A model generated the notes under the pieces. That model was not told where the DNA came from. It saw only the letters and a program-made list of their open reading frames with translations, and made no database searches. DNA of 64,000 nucleotides from Orlajensenia flava (GTDB taxonomy: Bacteria; Actinomycetota; Actinomycetes; Actinomycetales; Microbacteriaceae): the NCBI RefSeq assembly GCF_004801905.1, contig NZ_SSSN01000007.1, positions 235,954 to 299,953 of the forward strand, read 5' to 3'. Made by a program: the position numbers and the translations under genes. Shown one piece after another: positions 57,202-64,000 of the stretch (positions are counted from its first letter, which is position 1; each line of letters begins with the position of its first letter).

Positions 57202-57250
57202 CGCCTGCTTTGCAAGCGGGATGTCAGGAGTTCGATTCTCCTAGGCTCCA
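57202..57250 (+). repeat. Right attachment-site repeat (tRNA-Ala 3' fragment)
   Basis: Forty-nine bases identical to 26145-26193 except G for A at 57218. It contains the anticodon arm and whole T-arm but no 5' half, so it is not a functional tRNA. Confidence 0.88.
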
Positions 57251-57367
57251 TAACATCTGCTGCTCGGCCCTCGCCCGACGAACTTACGACGAAACTCCCA
57301 CCACCAGGGGCGAATGCCGCGGGGATGCGAGACAATCGGTCAACGGTCGCTGTCTGGGGGTGAGGCC

Positions 57368-58490
57368 ATGGCATCGTGTAACGTCGCGTTCAGGTCAGCG
57401 AAACGTGCGATCCTTCCAGCTGGGGTTCTGCTGGCTCTGCTGGCGATGACCGGATGCGCCGCCGAACCCGAAGCGGTCCGGACACCGGAGCCCACGTCGA
57501 GCACCCCGCCCCGGCCCCGGCGCTCGCGTGCAGTGACCTGGTCGCTCCCGCGCACCTGACGTCAGCTTTGACGGGAGGCTCCGGCGCAGCCCCGACGGTC
57601 GTTCCGGCTTTTCAGCCCGACTACGACCTCAGGGCCCGAGCCGTCACGGCAGCCGGAGGGCTGCAGTGCTCCTGGCGTGCGGGCACCGCGCCGGCGGACG
57701 ACTTCGCGTATGAGGGTGATTGGGCCTACTTCTGGGTCGACATCCTCCCGAACGCCGCCGACGTCTACCACCCGGTGCAGCTCGGCGACGCGCCGACCAC
57801 GCAGACGAAGGCTTTGGCTCCGTGACCGCATCCGCCACCTGCGGCGATCCCGGCAGCGAGGCATCCGCCGTGATCAATGACGCGTGGGTGGCCGTCCGGG
57901 TGAACGCCGCGGGGTGCAACTCCGACCGTTCCATCTACGTCGGAATCGGCGAGTCCCTGCTCGACCATGTCGCCCCGGCCATCACCGACGTCTTCGCCGC
58001 CGTGGGTGCTGCCGCACCCGAGCAGCTCGGCACGGCGCCCCCGACCGCCTCGCCGGCGCCATCCACAGCGGTCGGCGGATGCGAGAGCTTCCTGCCGGCG
58101 ACCCTGCTCGCGTCCACGCTGGGCGCGAATTCGGCCACCTATGTCGCCGAGAAGGGAGCGGATACGCCGAACACCCCGACCGACGCCGCGATCCCACGCG
58201 CTGGATTGCTCATCTGCGCTGCGGAGGTCGCCGACCAGGCCAGCGTCGGGTTCTTCATCGCCCCGCAGCGCGCGGATCTGGTCACGGATCAGATCTCCAC
58301 GACCGAACTCACGGCCGGGCTTGCGGATGCCGCACTGCCCGGCGCCCTCCCCGACGAGAAGGCGGTCTCCGACTGCCCGGGCCAGTACACCTGCTCAGAA
58401 CTGTTCACGATGGGCGGCTCGGGCTTCTCCATCATCCATCAGCCGCATGCCGACGCGATCGCCGCAGCGATCATCGCCCGGGCCCGCTGA
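57368..58490 (+). pseudogene. Secreted lipoprotein gene with two frameshifts
   Basis: Three consecutive frames form one lipoprotein. The first (57368 to about 57500) is a signal peptide with lipobox LLAMTGCAAEPE. The second (about 57500-57815) carries ACSDLVAPAHLTSAL, LQCSWRAG and DWAYFWVDILP. The third (about 57812-58490) carries SVTASATCGDPGS to the C-terminus, with paired Cys residues (GCNS, GGCESFLP, LLICA, CPGQYTCSEL). Single-base indels near 57500 and 57815 explain the breaks. Family unknown; it is the first gene after the island. Confidence 0.65.
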
Positions 58491-58578
58491 GGGTTCTACT
58501 TCCGTTATCGACGACGGTGCTCACGATGCCGGTCCGTACGTCGTAGGCGTGGCCCGACACCCCGATCGCAGCCCACAT
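58471..58578 (-). pseudogene. Possible carbonic-anhydrase C-terminal remnant
   Basis: A short minus-strand frame reads AAIGVSGHAYDVRTGIVSTVVDNG before a TGA at 58471; the G-x-x-YD-V/L-x-TG pattern resembles the end of beta-carbonic anhydrases. It overlaps the 3' end of the lipoprotein frame and has no upstream half. Speculative. Confidence 0.25.
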
Positions 58579-58627
58579 CGCTACGACGTCGAGAAGAGGA
58601 TGACGACCCGATATACGGCGGAAGTGG

Positions 58628-58984
58628 TCACAGGTCGAAGGTCGGGGGCAGGGTGAAGCCGCCCGAGGCCACAGTCGTGACGAGCGCCAGCACGGCGAGG
58701 ATGACCAGGCAGGCGTAAAGGAGGGCGAAGAGTTGGCGCCTCACCTCCTCGGGGGCGAGAGCCGTCGCGATCAGCGTGCCGATGGCGACGATCACCACGA
58801 CGACGCCGCCGATGACGGCGAGCGTCGGCCGGCCGGAGGCGGCGCACGAGGATGTCGTTCCACCCACGGACGAGCACACACCGGCCAGACGCGACGCCAG
58901 CCAGAGAGCGGCGAGTGCCACCCCGGCCGTGAAGACCACCAGCACCCACCGGGAGAGTGGCGAGCGCGTCGTCGCATCCGTCAT
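58628..58984 (-). CDS. Hypothetical membrane protein
   Basis: A 118-residue protein with three hydrophobic helices (WVLVVFTAGVALAALWLA, LAVIGGVVVVIVAIGTLIATAL, LFALLYACLVILAVLALVTT). TAAAGT on the minus strand (58992-58997) ends 7 nt before ATG 58984, so the transcript is probably leaderless. Its promoter abuts that of the divergent NUDIX gene. Family not recognised. Confidence 0.72.
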   Translation of the reverse strand: MTDATTRSPLSRWVLVVFTAGVALAALWLASRLAGVCSSVGGTTSSCAASGRPTLAVIGGVVVVIVAIGTLIATALAPEEVRRQLFALLYACLVILAVLALVTTVASGGFTLPPTFDL

Positions 58985-59021
58985 GCGGAATACTTTATCG
59001 GCTGCAGATAAGGTAACCGCT

Positions 59022-59474
59022 ATGGCCATGGACATCCGCGTCGCCGCGTATGGAGTGATCATCCGTGACGGATCGATGCTGCTCTCGCACTGGAACGAGC
59101 ACGGCCGAACGGGGTGGACGCTGCCGGGTGGAGGCATCGACCCCGGCGAGCATCCAGCCGACGCGGCCGTGCGCGAGATCCTCGAGGAGACCGGCTACGT
59201 CGCCCGGCTCGATCGGCTGCTCGGAATCGACACGCAGGTCATCCCGACGGCGCGCCGCCACACGCAGGCGAGCAGGCCACTGCAGGCACTGCGCATCGTC
59301 TACCGGGCGTCGGTGGTCTCGGGGGAGTTGCGCAACGAGATCGGCGGCAGCACGGATGAGGCCCGCTGGGTTCCGCTCGACGAGGTGTCGGCGCTTCCCA
59401 CGGTCGATCTGGTGCGGGTGGGCCTGCGACTGGATGCCGACGAGCCCCCGACAGGAACGTTCCGCCGGGACTGA
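59022..59474 (+). CDS. NUDIX hydrolase
   Basis: A 150-residue NUDIX protein with a full Nudix box: GGGIDPGEHPADAAVREILEETGY (G-x5-E-x7-REuxEExGu), which binds Mg2+ to hydrolyse nucleoside-diphosphate derivatives. The substrate is not predictable. ATG 59022 is preceded by TAAGGT ending 7 nt upstream; ATG 59028 is an alternative. Confidence 0.9.
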   Translation: MAMDIRVAAYGVIIRDGSMLLSHWNEHGRTGWTLPGGGIDPGEHPADAAVREILEETGYVARLDRLLGIDTQVIPTARRHTQASRPLQALRIVYRASVVSGELRNEIGGSTDEARWVPLDEVSALPTVDLVRVGLRLDADEPPTGTFRRD

Positions 59475-59506
59475 TTAGTCCACCCGTGATGGGGCACGGG
59501 CACGAC

Positions 59507-59537
59507 GAAGGCCGTCACCACGCGGGTGACGGCCTTC
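59507..59537. terminator. Hairpin terminator between converging genes
   Basis: Perfect 13-bp stem (59507-59519 with 59525-59537) and 5-nt loop, between the NUDIX gene (+) and the membrane protein gene (-); probably works in both directions although T-runs are short. Confidence 0.7.
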
Positions 59538-59546
59538 GATCGAGAA

Positions 59547-60074
59547 CTATATGCTGGAGGTGCCAGCCGTCGAGGTCGTCGGCGAAACCGGCTCGTCGGC
59601 GATCCACAGCTCATCATCCGCCCGGAACGTCTGCCAGACCGCGTACGCGACACCGGCAGCGGCGAGGACTCCCGCGGTGATGGCGATGTAGGTGCCGACT
59701 CCGGGGCCGCTGCTCTGCTTGGGCAGGTACTTCTCGGCGCCGATGCGCTTGACCGCTGCGCGCACGCGAGCGTCCTTGGCGACATCGCCGATGGAGAGCA
59801 CTGCTCCCAACGCGTTGCCCAGTGCGGGCACGACACCGTCGCTGGCATTCTTGACCAAGCCGCGAGCGGTATCCACTCCGGGCTGCACGTAGTGGCTGTA
59901 TCCATCGCGAACGCGCGGCGTCACCTCTTCACGCGTGAGGTAACCGACCTGGCGGCCAGCCTCCCGCGCAACGTGGTTTGCGTGACCGAGCACATCCTGC
60001 TGGTTACCCCACAACTGCTCCACACTGGCGCGGAGCCTCTTCAATTCCTTCTTGCGCTTGCGGGACAGGCCCAT
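59547..60074 (-). CDS. Membrane-anchored protein with a C-terminal D(D/E)LW motif
   Basis: A 175-residue protein starting MGLSRKRKKELKRLR; GGAGG lies 5 nt before ATG 60074, which decides the start against upstream ATGs. A basic N-terminal region is followed by amphipathic sequence, one transmembrane helix (IAITAGVLAAAGVAYAVWQ) and a C-terminal ADDELWIADEP, reminiscent of the small DLW-39 proteins found near gyrA in actinobacteria. Function unknown. Confidence 0.72.
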   Translation of the reverse strand: MGLSRKRKKELKRLRASVEQLWGNQQDVLGHANHVAREAGRQVGYLTREEVTPRVRDGYSHYVQPGVDTARGLVKNASDGVVPALGNALGAVLSIGDVAKDARVRAAVKRIGAEKYLPKQSSGPGVGTYIAITAGVLAAAGVAYAVWQTFRADDELWIADEPVSPTTSTAGTSSI

Positions 60075-60191
60075 CTTGACCTCCATCACGTCGGTGGCGA
60101 ACTCTCCCATCTTGCCACCGATTGGAGTGTTCGCTAGGGGCTTGTCGCGTTCGCCCAGCTTGGATAAGAGCCCGTCGGTAGGATTGAGCCC

Positions 60192-60731
60192 ATGTCCAAG
60201 CACACTGCTGTCGCAACGATCAACACCTCCGTCGGCCCCATCAAGGTCAACCTCTACGGCAACCACGCCCCGAAGACCGTGAAGAATTTCGTCGGTCTGG
60301 CCACCGGCGGAATCGAGTGGACCCACCCGTCCACGGGCAAGAAGAGCACGGAGCCGCTGTACGACGGCGTCATCTTCCACCGCATCATCCCGAACTTCAT
60401 GATCCAGGGCGGCGACCCGCTCGGTCAGGGCTTCGGCGGACCCGGGTACACCTTCGATGACGAGATCAGCCCCGACCTCGACTTCACCAAGCCCTACGTC
60501 TTCGCCATGGCCAACGCCGGCACCCAGGGCGGCAAGGGAACCAACGGGTCTCAGTTCTTCATCACGGTCGCCCCCACCACCTGGCTTCAGGGCAAGCACA
60601 CCATCTTCGGGGCCGTCGAGGATGCCGACTCCCAGGCGGTCGTCGAGAAGCTCGCCGCCGTCCCCACCGACGGACGCGACAAGCCGCTGCAGGATGTCGT
60701 CATCGAGTCCATCACGGTCGACGAGGTCTAG
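60192..60731 (+). CDS. ppiA: Peptidyl-prolyl cis-trans isomerase (cyclophilin)
   Basis: A 179-residue cytoplasmic cyclophilin. Active-site Arg in FHRIIPNFMIQGGDP, plus FAMANAGTQGGKGTNGSQFFIT and the Trp in TTWLQGKHTIFG. TAGGAT ends 7 nt before ATG 60192 (leaderless). This gene normally follows gyrA and the tRNAs closely in relatives. Confidence 0.95.
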   Translation: MSKHTAVATINTSVGPIKVNLYGNHAPKTVKNFVGLATGGIEWTHPSTGKKSTEPLYDGVIFHRIIPNFMIQGGDPLGQGFGGPGYTFDDEISPDLDFTKPYVFAMANAGTQGGKGTNGSQFFITVAPTTWLQGKHTIFGAVEDADSQAVVEKLAAVPTDGRDKPLQDVVIESITVDEV

Positions 60732-60737
60732 AGCCCT

Positions 60738-61589
60738 GTGACGAATTCCCCGGGTGTCGATGCGAACGTCTGCTACCGGCATCCGGATCGGGCGAGCTTC
60801 GTGCTCTGCCAGCGATGCGGACGCACGATCTGCCCCGAGTGCCAGACACCCGGGGCGGTCGGCGTCATCTGCCCGGAGTGCATGAAGCAGCAACGGGCCG
60901 AAGCCCCCCGCACCAAGCCGGCCATCCTCACTCGCCTGAGCGGGCGCGGCGCTCCCGTCGTGACGTATTCCATCATCGGCATCACGGTGCTGGTCTTCCT
61001 GCTGCAGTGGGTGCCCGGCCTCAACGCGACGGCGCAGCTCCTGTTCGCCCCGCTGTACGTGAGTGACGTGGCCTTTGAGCCGTGGCGCCTGCTGACGGCG
61101 GTGTTCGTGCACTCGACCGGGTTCATCTTCCACATCCTCCTCAACATGTACACGTTGTGGATCTTCGGTCAGTTGCTCGAGCCGATGCTCGGTCGAGGTC
61201 GCTTTCTCGCGCTCTACCTGATCAGCGGGCTGGCCGGGTCGGTCGGCGTCGTGCTTCTCGCCGCACCCAACACCCCGGTCGTCGGAGCATCGGGTGCGAT
61301 CTTCGGCCTCATGGGCGCCTTCCTCGTGATCCAACGCCGCCTGGGCGGCAACATGACGCAACTTCTGGTGCTCGTCGGCATCAACCTGGTGATCGGGTTC
61401 GTCCCTGGGCTGAACATCGCGTGGCAGGCGCATGTCGGAGGATTGGCCGCCGGCGCACTGGTGGGACTGATCCTCGTCGAGACGCGCAGCCCGCGTCGAA
61501 AAGGGGTTCAGATCGCCCTCCTCGTCGCACTCTCCGTCGTGCTCCTCGTCCTCGCGAGCCGCTACCTGATCTTCCCGCTGGCGTCATGA
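60738..61589 (+). CDS. Rhomboid family intramembrane serine protease
   Basis: A 283-residue protein with an N-terminal zinc-binding B-box-like region (CYRHPDRASFVLCQRCGRTICPEC in part), six helices, catalytic Ser in GASGAIFGLMGA and His in AWQAHVGGLAAGAL. It cleaves membrane substrates. The start is GTG 60738, 6 nt after the ppiA stop, so the two are co-transcribed. Confidence 0.93.
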   Translation: MTNSPGVDANVCYRHPDRASFVLCQRCGRTICPECQTPGAVGVICPECMKQQRAEAPRTKPAILTRLSGRGAPVVTYSIIGITVLVFLLQWVPGLNATAQLLFAPLYVSDVAFEPWRLLTAVFVHSTGFIFHILLNMYTLWIFGQLLEPMLGRGRFLALYLISGLAGSVGVVLLAAPNTPVVGASGAIFGLMGAFLVIQRRLGGNMTQLLVLVGINLVIGFVPGLNIAWQAHVGGLAAGALVGLILVETRSPRRKGVQIALLVALSVVLLVLASRYLIFPLAS

Positions 61590-61619
61590 CGGAAACTCCC
61601 GTTTCACCGGGACGCGGAG

Positions 61620-61628
61620 TTATCCACA
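61620..61628 (+). promoter_or_regulatory. Isolated DnaA-box match
   Basis: A perfect TTATCCACA between the rhomboid and crgA genes, followed by GGGTTATTAA. It is 45 kb from oriC and may be chance. Confidence 0.35.
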
Positions 61629-61692
61629 GGGTTATTAACACTGGGGATAGTTACACGTGTGTAATTGCCGCGAACGGGGGGTGAACAACGGA

Positions 61693-61730
61693 CGAAGCCG
61701 CCGACATCACGATGAGGGTCGACGGCTTCG
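61693..61730. terminator. Hairpin terminator between rhomboid and crgA genes
   Basis: A 13-bp stem with one mismatch (61693-61705 with 61718-61730) and a 12-nt loop, lying just after the crgA stop on the minus strand. Confidence 0.6.
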
Positions 61731-61748
61731 GGGTACAAACGGTGGGGG

Positions 61749-61991
61749 TCAGCGCCACCGTGTGGTCATGAGGAAGCCGATCATGGCGATGCCGAAGCCG
61801 ACCAGGATGTTCCACGAACCGATCGAGGGAATCGGGAACTGGCCCTGGCTCACGTAGAAGACGATGATCCAGACGAGGCCCAGCAGCAGGAAGCCGACCA
61901 TGACGGGCTTGAACCACACCGGGTTCGGGACATCCTCGCTGCTGCGTGCCTCAGCGGGGCGCTCGGGCTTCGTCGACTTGGTGCGTGCCAT
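61749..61991 (-). CDS. crgA: Cell division protein CrgA
   Basis: An 80-residue division inhibitor/organiser with two transmembrane helices (FKPVMVGFLLLGLVWIIVFYV and GSWNILVGFGIAMIGFL) separated by the QGQFPIPSIG loop typical of CrgA. Starts MARTKSTKPER. TAGAAT on the minus strand (61999-62004) ends 7 nt before the ATG. Divergent from the sortase gene. Confidence 0.94.
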   Translation of the reverse strand: MARTKSTKPERPAEARSSEDVPNPVWFKPVMVGFLLLGLVWIIVFYVSQGQFPIPSIGSWNILVGFGIAMIGFLMTTRWR

Positions 61992-62036
61992 GTCGGTGAT
62001 TCTATCCTGCGCAGCCGTCGAGCTTAGAATCGAGCC

Positions 62037-62852
62037 ATGACCGACCCGACGGCTGGCGAATCCCCGCCCGAGCCAGCGGCATCCGCTGGTGTCGAACCAA
62101 CGCGCCGCCGGTCGCGCGCCACGGTGTTCAGCGTTCTCGGCGAGGTCCTCATCACCGCGGGAGTGCTCGTCCTCCTGTTCATCGGCTGGCAGTTGTGGTG
62201 GAACGACTGGGTGACAGCCGGGCAGCAGACCAAGGCCGCGTCCGAGCAGAGCCAGAAGTGGATCGAGCAGGCGCACGCACAGGGAGACGGGTCGACGCCC
62301 ACCCCCACCGCCGGGAGCTTCGGAGACCCGCCCGTCGAGGCCGCGGTCGGTGAAGGGAAGCAGTTCGGCATCCTGTTCGTCCCTCGCTTCGGCAGCAGCT
62401 ACCAGCGCAACATCGCCGAGGGCACCGGCACCGACGTGCTCAACAGCACCAAGCTCGGCATCGGGCACTATCCGCAGACGCAGATGCCCGGCGCCGTCGG
62501 CAACTTCGTGATCGCCTCCCACCGCAGTGCCTACGGCGGCGGCATGCACGTGCTCAACGAGTTCCAGCTCGGCGACCCCATCGTCGTGCAGACCCAGGAC
62601 GGTTGGTACACCTACCGGTTCCGCAACCTGCAGTACGTCACGGCCGACCACGTGTCGGTGCTCGATCCTGTTCCCGACACGGATGGAGCGGCCGCCGGTG
62701 ATCGCCTCATCACCCTCACGACCTGCAACCCGCTGTACTCCACGGCCGAGCGCATGATCGCGTACGGCGTGTTCGACAGCTGGCGCCCGACATCCGCCGG
62801 TCCGCCATCCGAGATCGCCTCGCTCGTCGCGGCTGAACCAGCAGCCGGTTAG
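62037..62852 (+). CDS. srtE: Class E sortase
   Basis: A 271-residue membrane-anchored transpeptidase: N-terminal helix (VLGEVLITAGVLVLLFIGW), then the sortase barrel with catalytic His in VIASHRSAYGGG, Cys in TLTTCNPLYS and Arg in TAERMIAYG. TAGAAT (62023-62028) ends 8 nt before the ATG. In actinobacteria class E enzymes attach LAXTG proteins to the wall. Confidence 0.93.
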   Translation: MTDPTAGESPPEPAASAGVEPTRRRSRATVFSVLGEVLITAGVLVLLFIGWQLWWNDWVTAGQQTKAASEQSQKWIEQAHAQGDGSTPTPTAGSFGDPPVEAAVGEGKQFGILFVPRFGSSYQRNIAEGTGTDVLNSTKLGIGHYPQTQMPGAVGNFVIASHRSAYGGGMHVLNEFQLGDPIVVQTQDGWYTYRFRNLQYVTADHVSVLDPVPDTDGAAAGDRLITLTTCNPLYSTAERMIAYGVFDSWRPTSAGPPSEIASLVAAEPAAG

Positions 62853-62859
62853 GAGACCC

Positions 62860-63018
62860 GTGTTCGCCGCATTCTGGCGCGTTCTGCCCGGCCCCATCTG
62901 GCTGCGCATCGTGTTCGTCATCGTCCTCATCTCCGCGGTGCTGTTCGCCCTGGCCACCTGGGTGTTCCCGTGGGTCGACCAGATCATCACCCCCCAGGAA
63001 GCGACGGTCGGCCAATGA
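62860..63018 (+). CDS. Tiny membrane protein between srtE and pabA
   Basis: Fifty-two codons from GTG 62860, with AGGAG 4 nt upstream. The product is mostly a single hydrophobic helix (LRIVFVIVLISAVLFALATWVF) followed by PWVDQIITPQE. The stop overlaps the pabA start by 4 nt (ATGA). Position and pattern match small proteins often found here in Microbacteriaceae; function unknown. Confidence 0.75.
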   Translation: MFAAFWRVLPGPIWLRIVFVIVLISAVLFALATWVFPWVDQIITPQEATVGQ

Positions 63019-63650
63019 CGCGCGTGCTCGTGATCGACAACTACGACAGTTTCGTCTACACCCTGAACGGCTACCTGCGGGAGTTAGGAGCGGAAACGGA
63101 TGTCGTGCGCAACGACGACTTCACGCCCGAGGAGGCGGCCGACCGCATCGCCGAGTACGACGCCGTGCTCGTCTCGCCCGGACCGGGCAAGCCCTCGGAT
63201 GCCGGCGTCTCGATAGCGGTGGTGCGGGCTGCGTACGACGCGCAGAAGCCGTTGCTCGGAGTCTGCCTCGGGCATCAGGCGATCGCGGAGGCTTTCGGCG
63301 CGACCGTGACGAACGCCGACGAGTTGATGCACGGCAAGACCTCGGTCGTCACGCACGACGACAGCTCGCTGTTCGACGACGTGCCGCAGCCCTTCACGGC
63401 CACGCGGTACCACTCGCTCGCGGTCGTGGACGGCACGGTACCCGAGGAGCTCGAGGTGACCGCGCGTACGGCCGGCGGAGTGATCATGGGGGTCACGCAC
63501 CGGGATGCGCCGCTGTACGGCGTGCAGTTCCACCCCGAGTCGGTGCTGACAGAGGGCGGCTACACTCTGCTCGGCAACTGGCTGGAGGGTGCGGGTCTCA
63601 CGGGCGCTCGCGCGTCAGCGCTCGGCAAAACACCGCTCGTCCGCCTCTGA
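63015..63650 (+). CDS. pabA: Anthranilate/4-amino-4-deoxychorismate synthase glutamine amidotransferase subunit
   Basis: A 211-residue class I glutamine amidotransferase: VIDNYDSFVYTL at the N-terminus, nucleophile Cys in GVCLGHQAIAEAFG and the His-Glu pair in QFHPESVLTEGG. It hands ammonia to a PabB/TrpE partner for folate or tryptophan synthesis; no partner is adjacent, so PabA versus TrpG cannot be decided. ATG 63015 overlaps the previous stop. Confidence 0.88.
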   Translation: MTRVLVIDNYDSFVYTLNGYLRELGAETDVVRNDDFTPEEAADRIAEYDAVLVSPGPGKPSDAGVSIAVVRAAYDAQKPLLGVCLGHQAIAEAFGATVTNADELMHGKTSVVTHDDSSLFDDVPQPFTATRYHSLAVVDGTVPEELEVTARTAGGVIMGVTHRDAPLYGVQFHPESVLTEGGYTLLGNWLEGAGLTGARASALGKTPLVRL

Positions 63651-63658
63651 GTGCTGCT

Positions 63659-63950
63659 GGTCGAGTAGCGCAGACGCGCCAGCGGCTTCGCGTATCGAGG
63701 CCCTCGCACGTGCGAGTGGCGGGTTTCGATACGCCTGCTCGCTGCGCTCGCGGGCTACTCAACCAGCACTACCGCCGGTCGAGTAGCGCAGACGCGCCAG
63801 CGGCTTCGCGTATCGAGACCCTCGCAGGTGCGAGTGGCGGGTTTCGATACGCGTGCTCCTTCGTCGCGCGCTACTCAACCGGCAGTGCCACTGCAGACGC
63901 GCAGCGGCTCCGCGTATCGAGGCCCTCGCAGGTGCGAGTGGCGGGTTTCG
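63659..63950. repeat. Three tandem copies of an intergenic palindromic repeat
   Basis: Copies start at 63659 and 63777 (period 118); a third, lacking its first bases, begins about 63890. Each unit has outer arms GGTCGAGTAGC / GCTACTCaACC and inner arms CGTATCGA / TCGATACG around GAGTGGCGGG. Copies 1 and 2 differ at few positions. Hairpin elements of this type are frequent in Microbacteriaceae intergenic DNA. Confidence 0.75.
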
Positions 63951-63960
63951 AAGCTTCTAT

Positions 63961-64000
63961 ATGTCAATGGGGGCAGAGGAGTGGGAAGAGTTCGCGGCAG
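63961..64000 (+). CDS. Possible start of a gene running off the window
   Basis: ATG 63961 opens a frame reading MSMGAEEWEEFAA to the window end. No ribosome binding site is seen and it begins immediately after the repeat cluster. Confidence 0.2.
   Translation, partial: MSMGAEEWEEFAA

Larger units (their letters stand above)
26194..57250. mobile_element. Genomic island integrated at tRNA-Ala (about 31 kb)
   Basis: Bounded by the direct tRNA-Ala repeat, and lying between tRNA-Ala and core genes that normally follow it closely in related genomes. The contents are accessory: regulators paired with oxidoreductases, a sugar-utilisation locus, an IS30 remnant and several broken genes. No integrase, excisionase, relaxase, replication or phage structural gene is recognisable, so the element appears fixed, or its recombinase has been lost. 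The extent is inferred from the repeats; internal DNA may have arrived in several steps. Confidence 0.8.

Noticed and set aside
59547-61433. 628-residue minus-strand open frame
   Set aside because: Only its last 175 codons look like protein; the rest is the shadow of ppiA and the rhomboid gene.
61648-61670. ACACGTGT palindrome near the rhomboid-crgA gap as a regulator site
   Set aside because: Only 8 bp are perfectly symmetric and it does not lie in a promoter; too weak to call.

Overview
The window is high-GC actinobacterial DNA covering the chromosomal replication origin. Gene order, leaderless-looking promoters and protein types all fit Micrococcales, most likely Microbacteriaceae; I cannot name a species. 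The core order pcnA - DUF6049 - murJ - trxB - trxA // parB-parA-rsmG-jag-yidC-yidD-rnpA-rpmH <- -> dnaA-oriC-dnaN-gnd-recF-dciA-gyrB-gyrA-DUF3566-tRNA-Ile-tRNA-Ala, and later ppiA - rhomboid - crgA - srtE - pabA, is the classic conserved origin neighbourhood of this group.

Layout. (1) 1-9034: tRNA CCA-adding enzyme (partial), cell-envelope protein, lipid II flippase, thioredoxin system, an aminotransferase and a D-Ala-D-Ala ligase-like protein. (2) 9035-12560: chromosome partition locus with five perfect 14-bp parS sites, three of them clustered between the ligase gene and parB, one inside parA and one between rsmG and jag. (3) 12555-14855: RNA/membrane-insertion operon read leftward. (4) 14856-25960: DnaA-box intergenic regions and the replication genes read rightward. 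(5) 26024-26193: tRNA-Ile(GAT) and tRNA-Ala(TGC).

(6) 26194-57250: an inserted genomic island of about 31 kb. Its ends are marked by the last 49 bases of tRNA-Ala, repeated (48/49 identical) at 57202-57250. No integrase is visible. The left edge holds decayed DNA (a HEPN-type RNase fragment and a frameshifted IS30 transposase). The interior is a chain of regulator-plus-enzyme cassettes: TetR/SDR, AlbA_2-HATPase protein, LysR/carboxymuconolactone decarboxylase/two tautomerases, TetR/SDR/quinone oxidoreductase, CGNR regulator/alpha-beta hydrolase/NAD(P)-binding protein, MerR remnant/SDR, and a further quinone oxidoreductase. Its largest module (40335-50278) is a carbohydrate locus: two LacI regulators, a sugar ABC importer without its own ATPase, an intracellular GH127 beta-L-arabinofuranosidase and a secreted six-hairpin (GH76-like) glycosidase with two C-terminal carbohydrate-binding-like repeats. 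The apparent logic is extracellular attack, import, then intracellular removal of arabinofuranose, with both LacI proteins having candidate operators.

(7) 57251-64000: core again, with a frameshifted lipoprotein gene at the island edge, a membrane protein/NUDIX divergent pair, ppiA, rhomboid protease, crgA, class E sortase, a tiny membrane protein, pabA/trpG, and a cluster of three intergenic palindromic repeats at the right end.

Pseudogenes and frameshifts are concentrated between 26.4 and 58.6 kb; the flanking core is intact.
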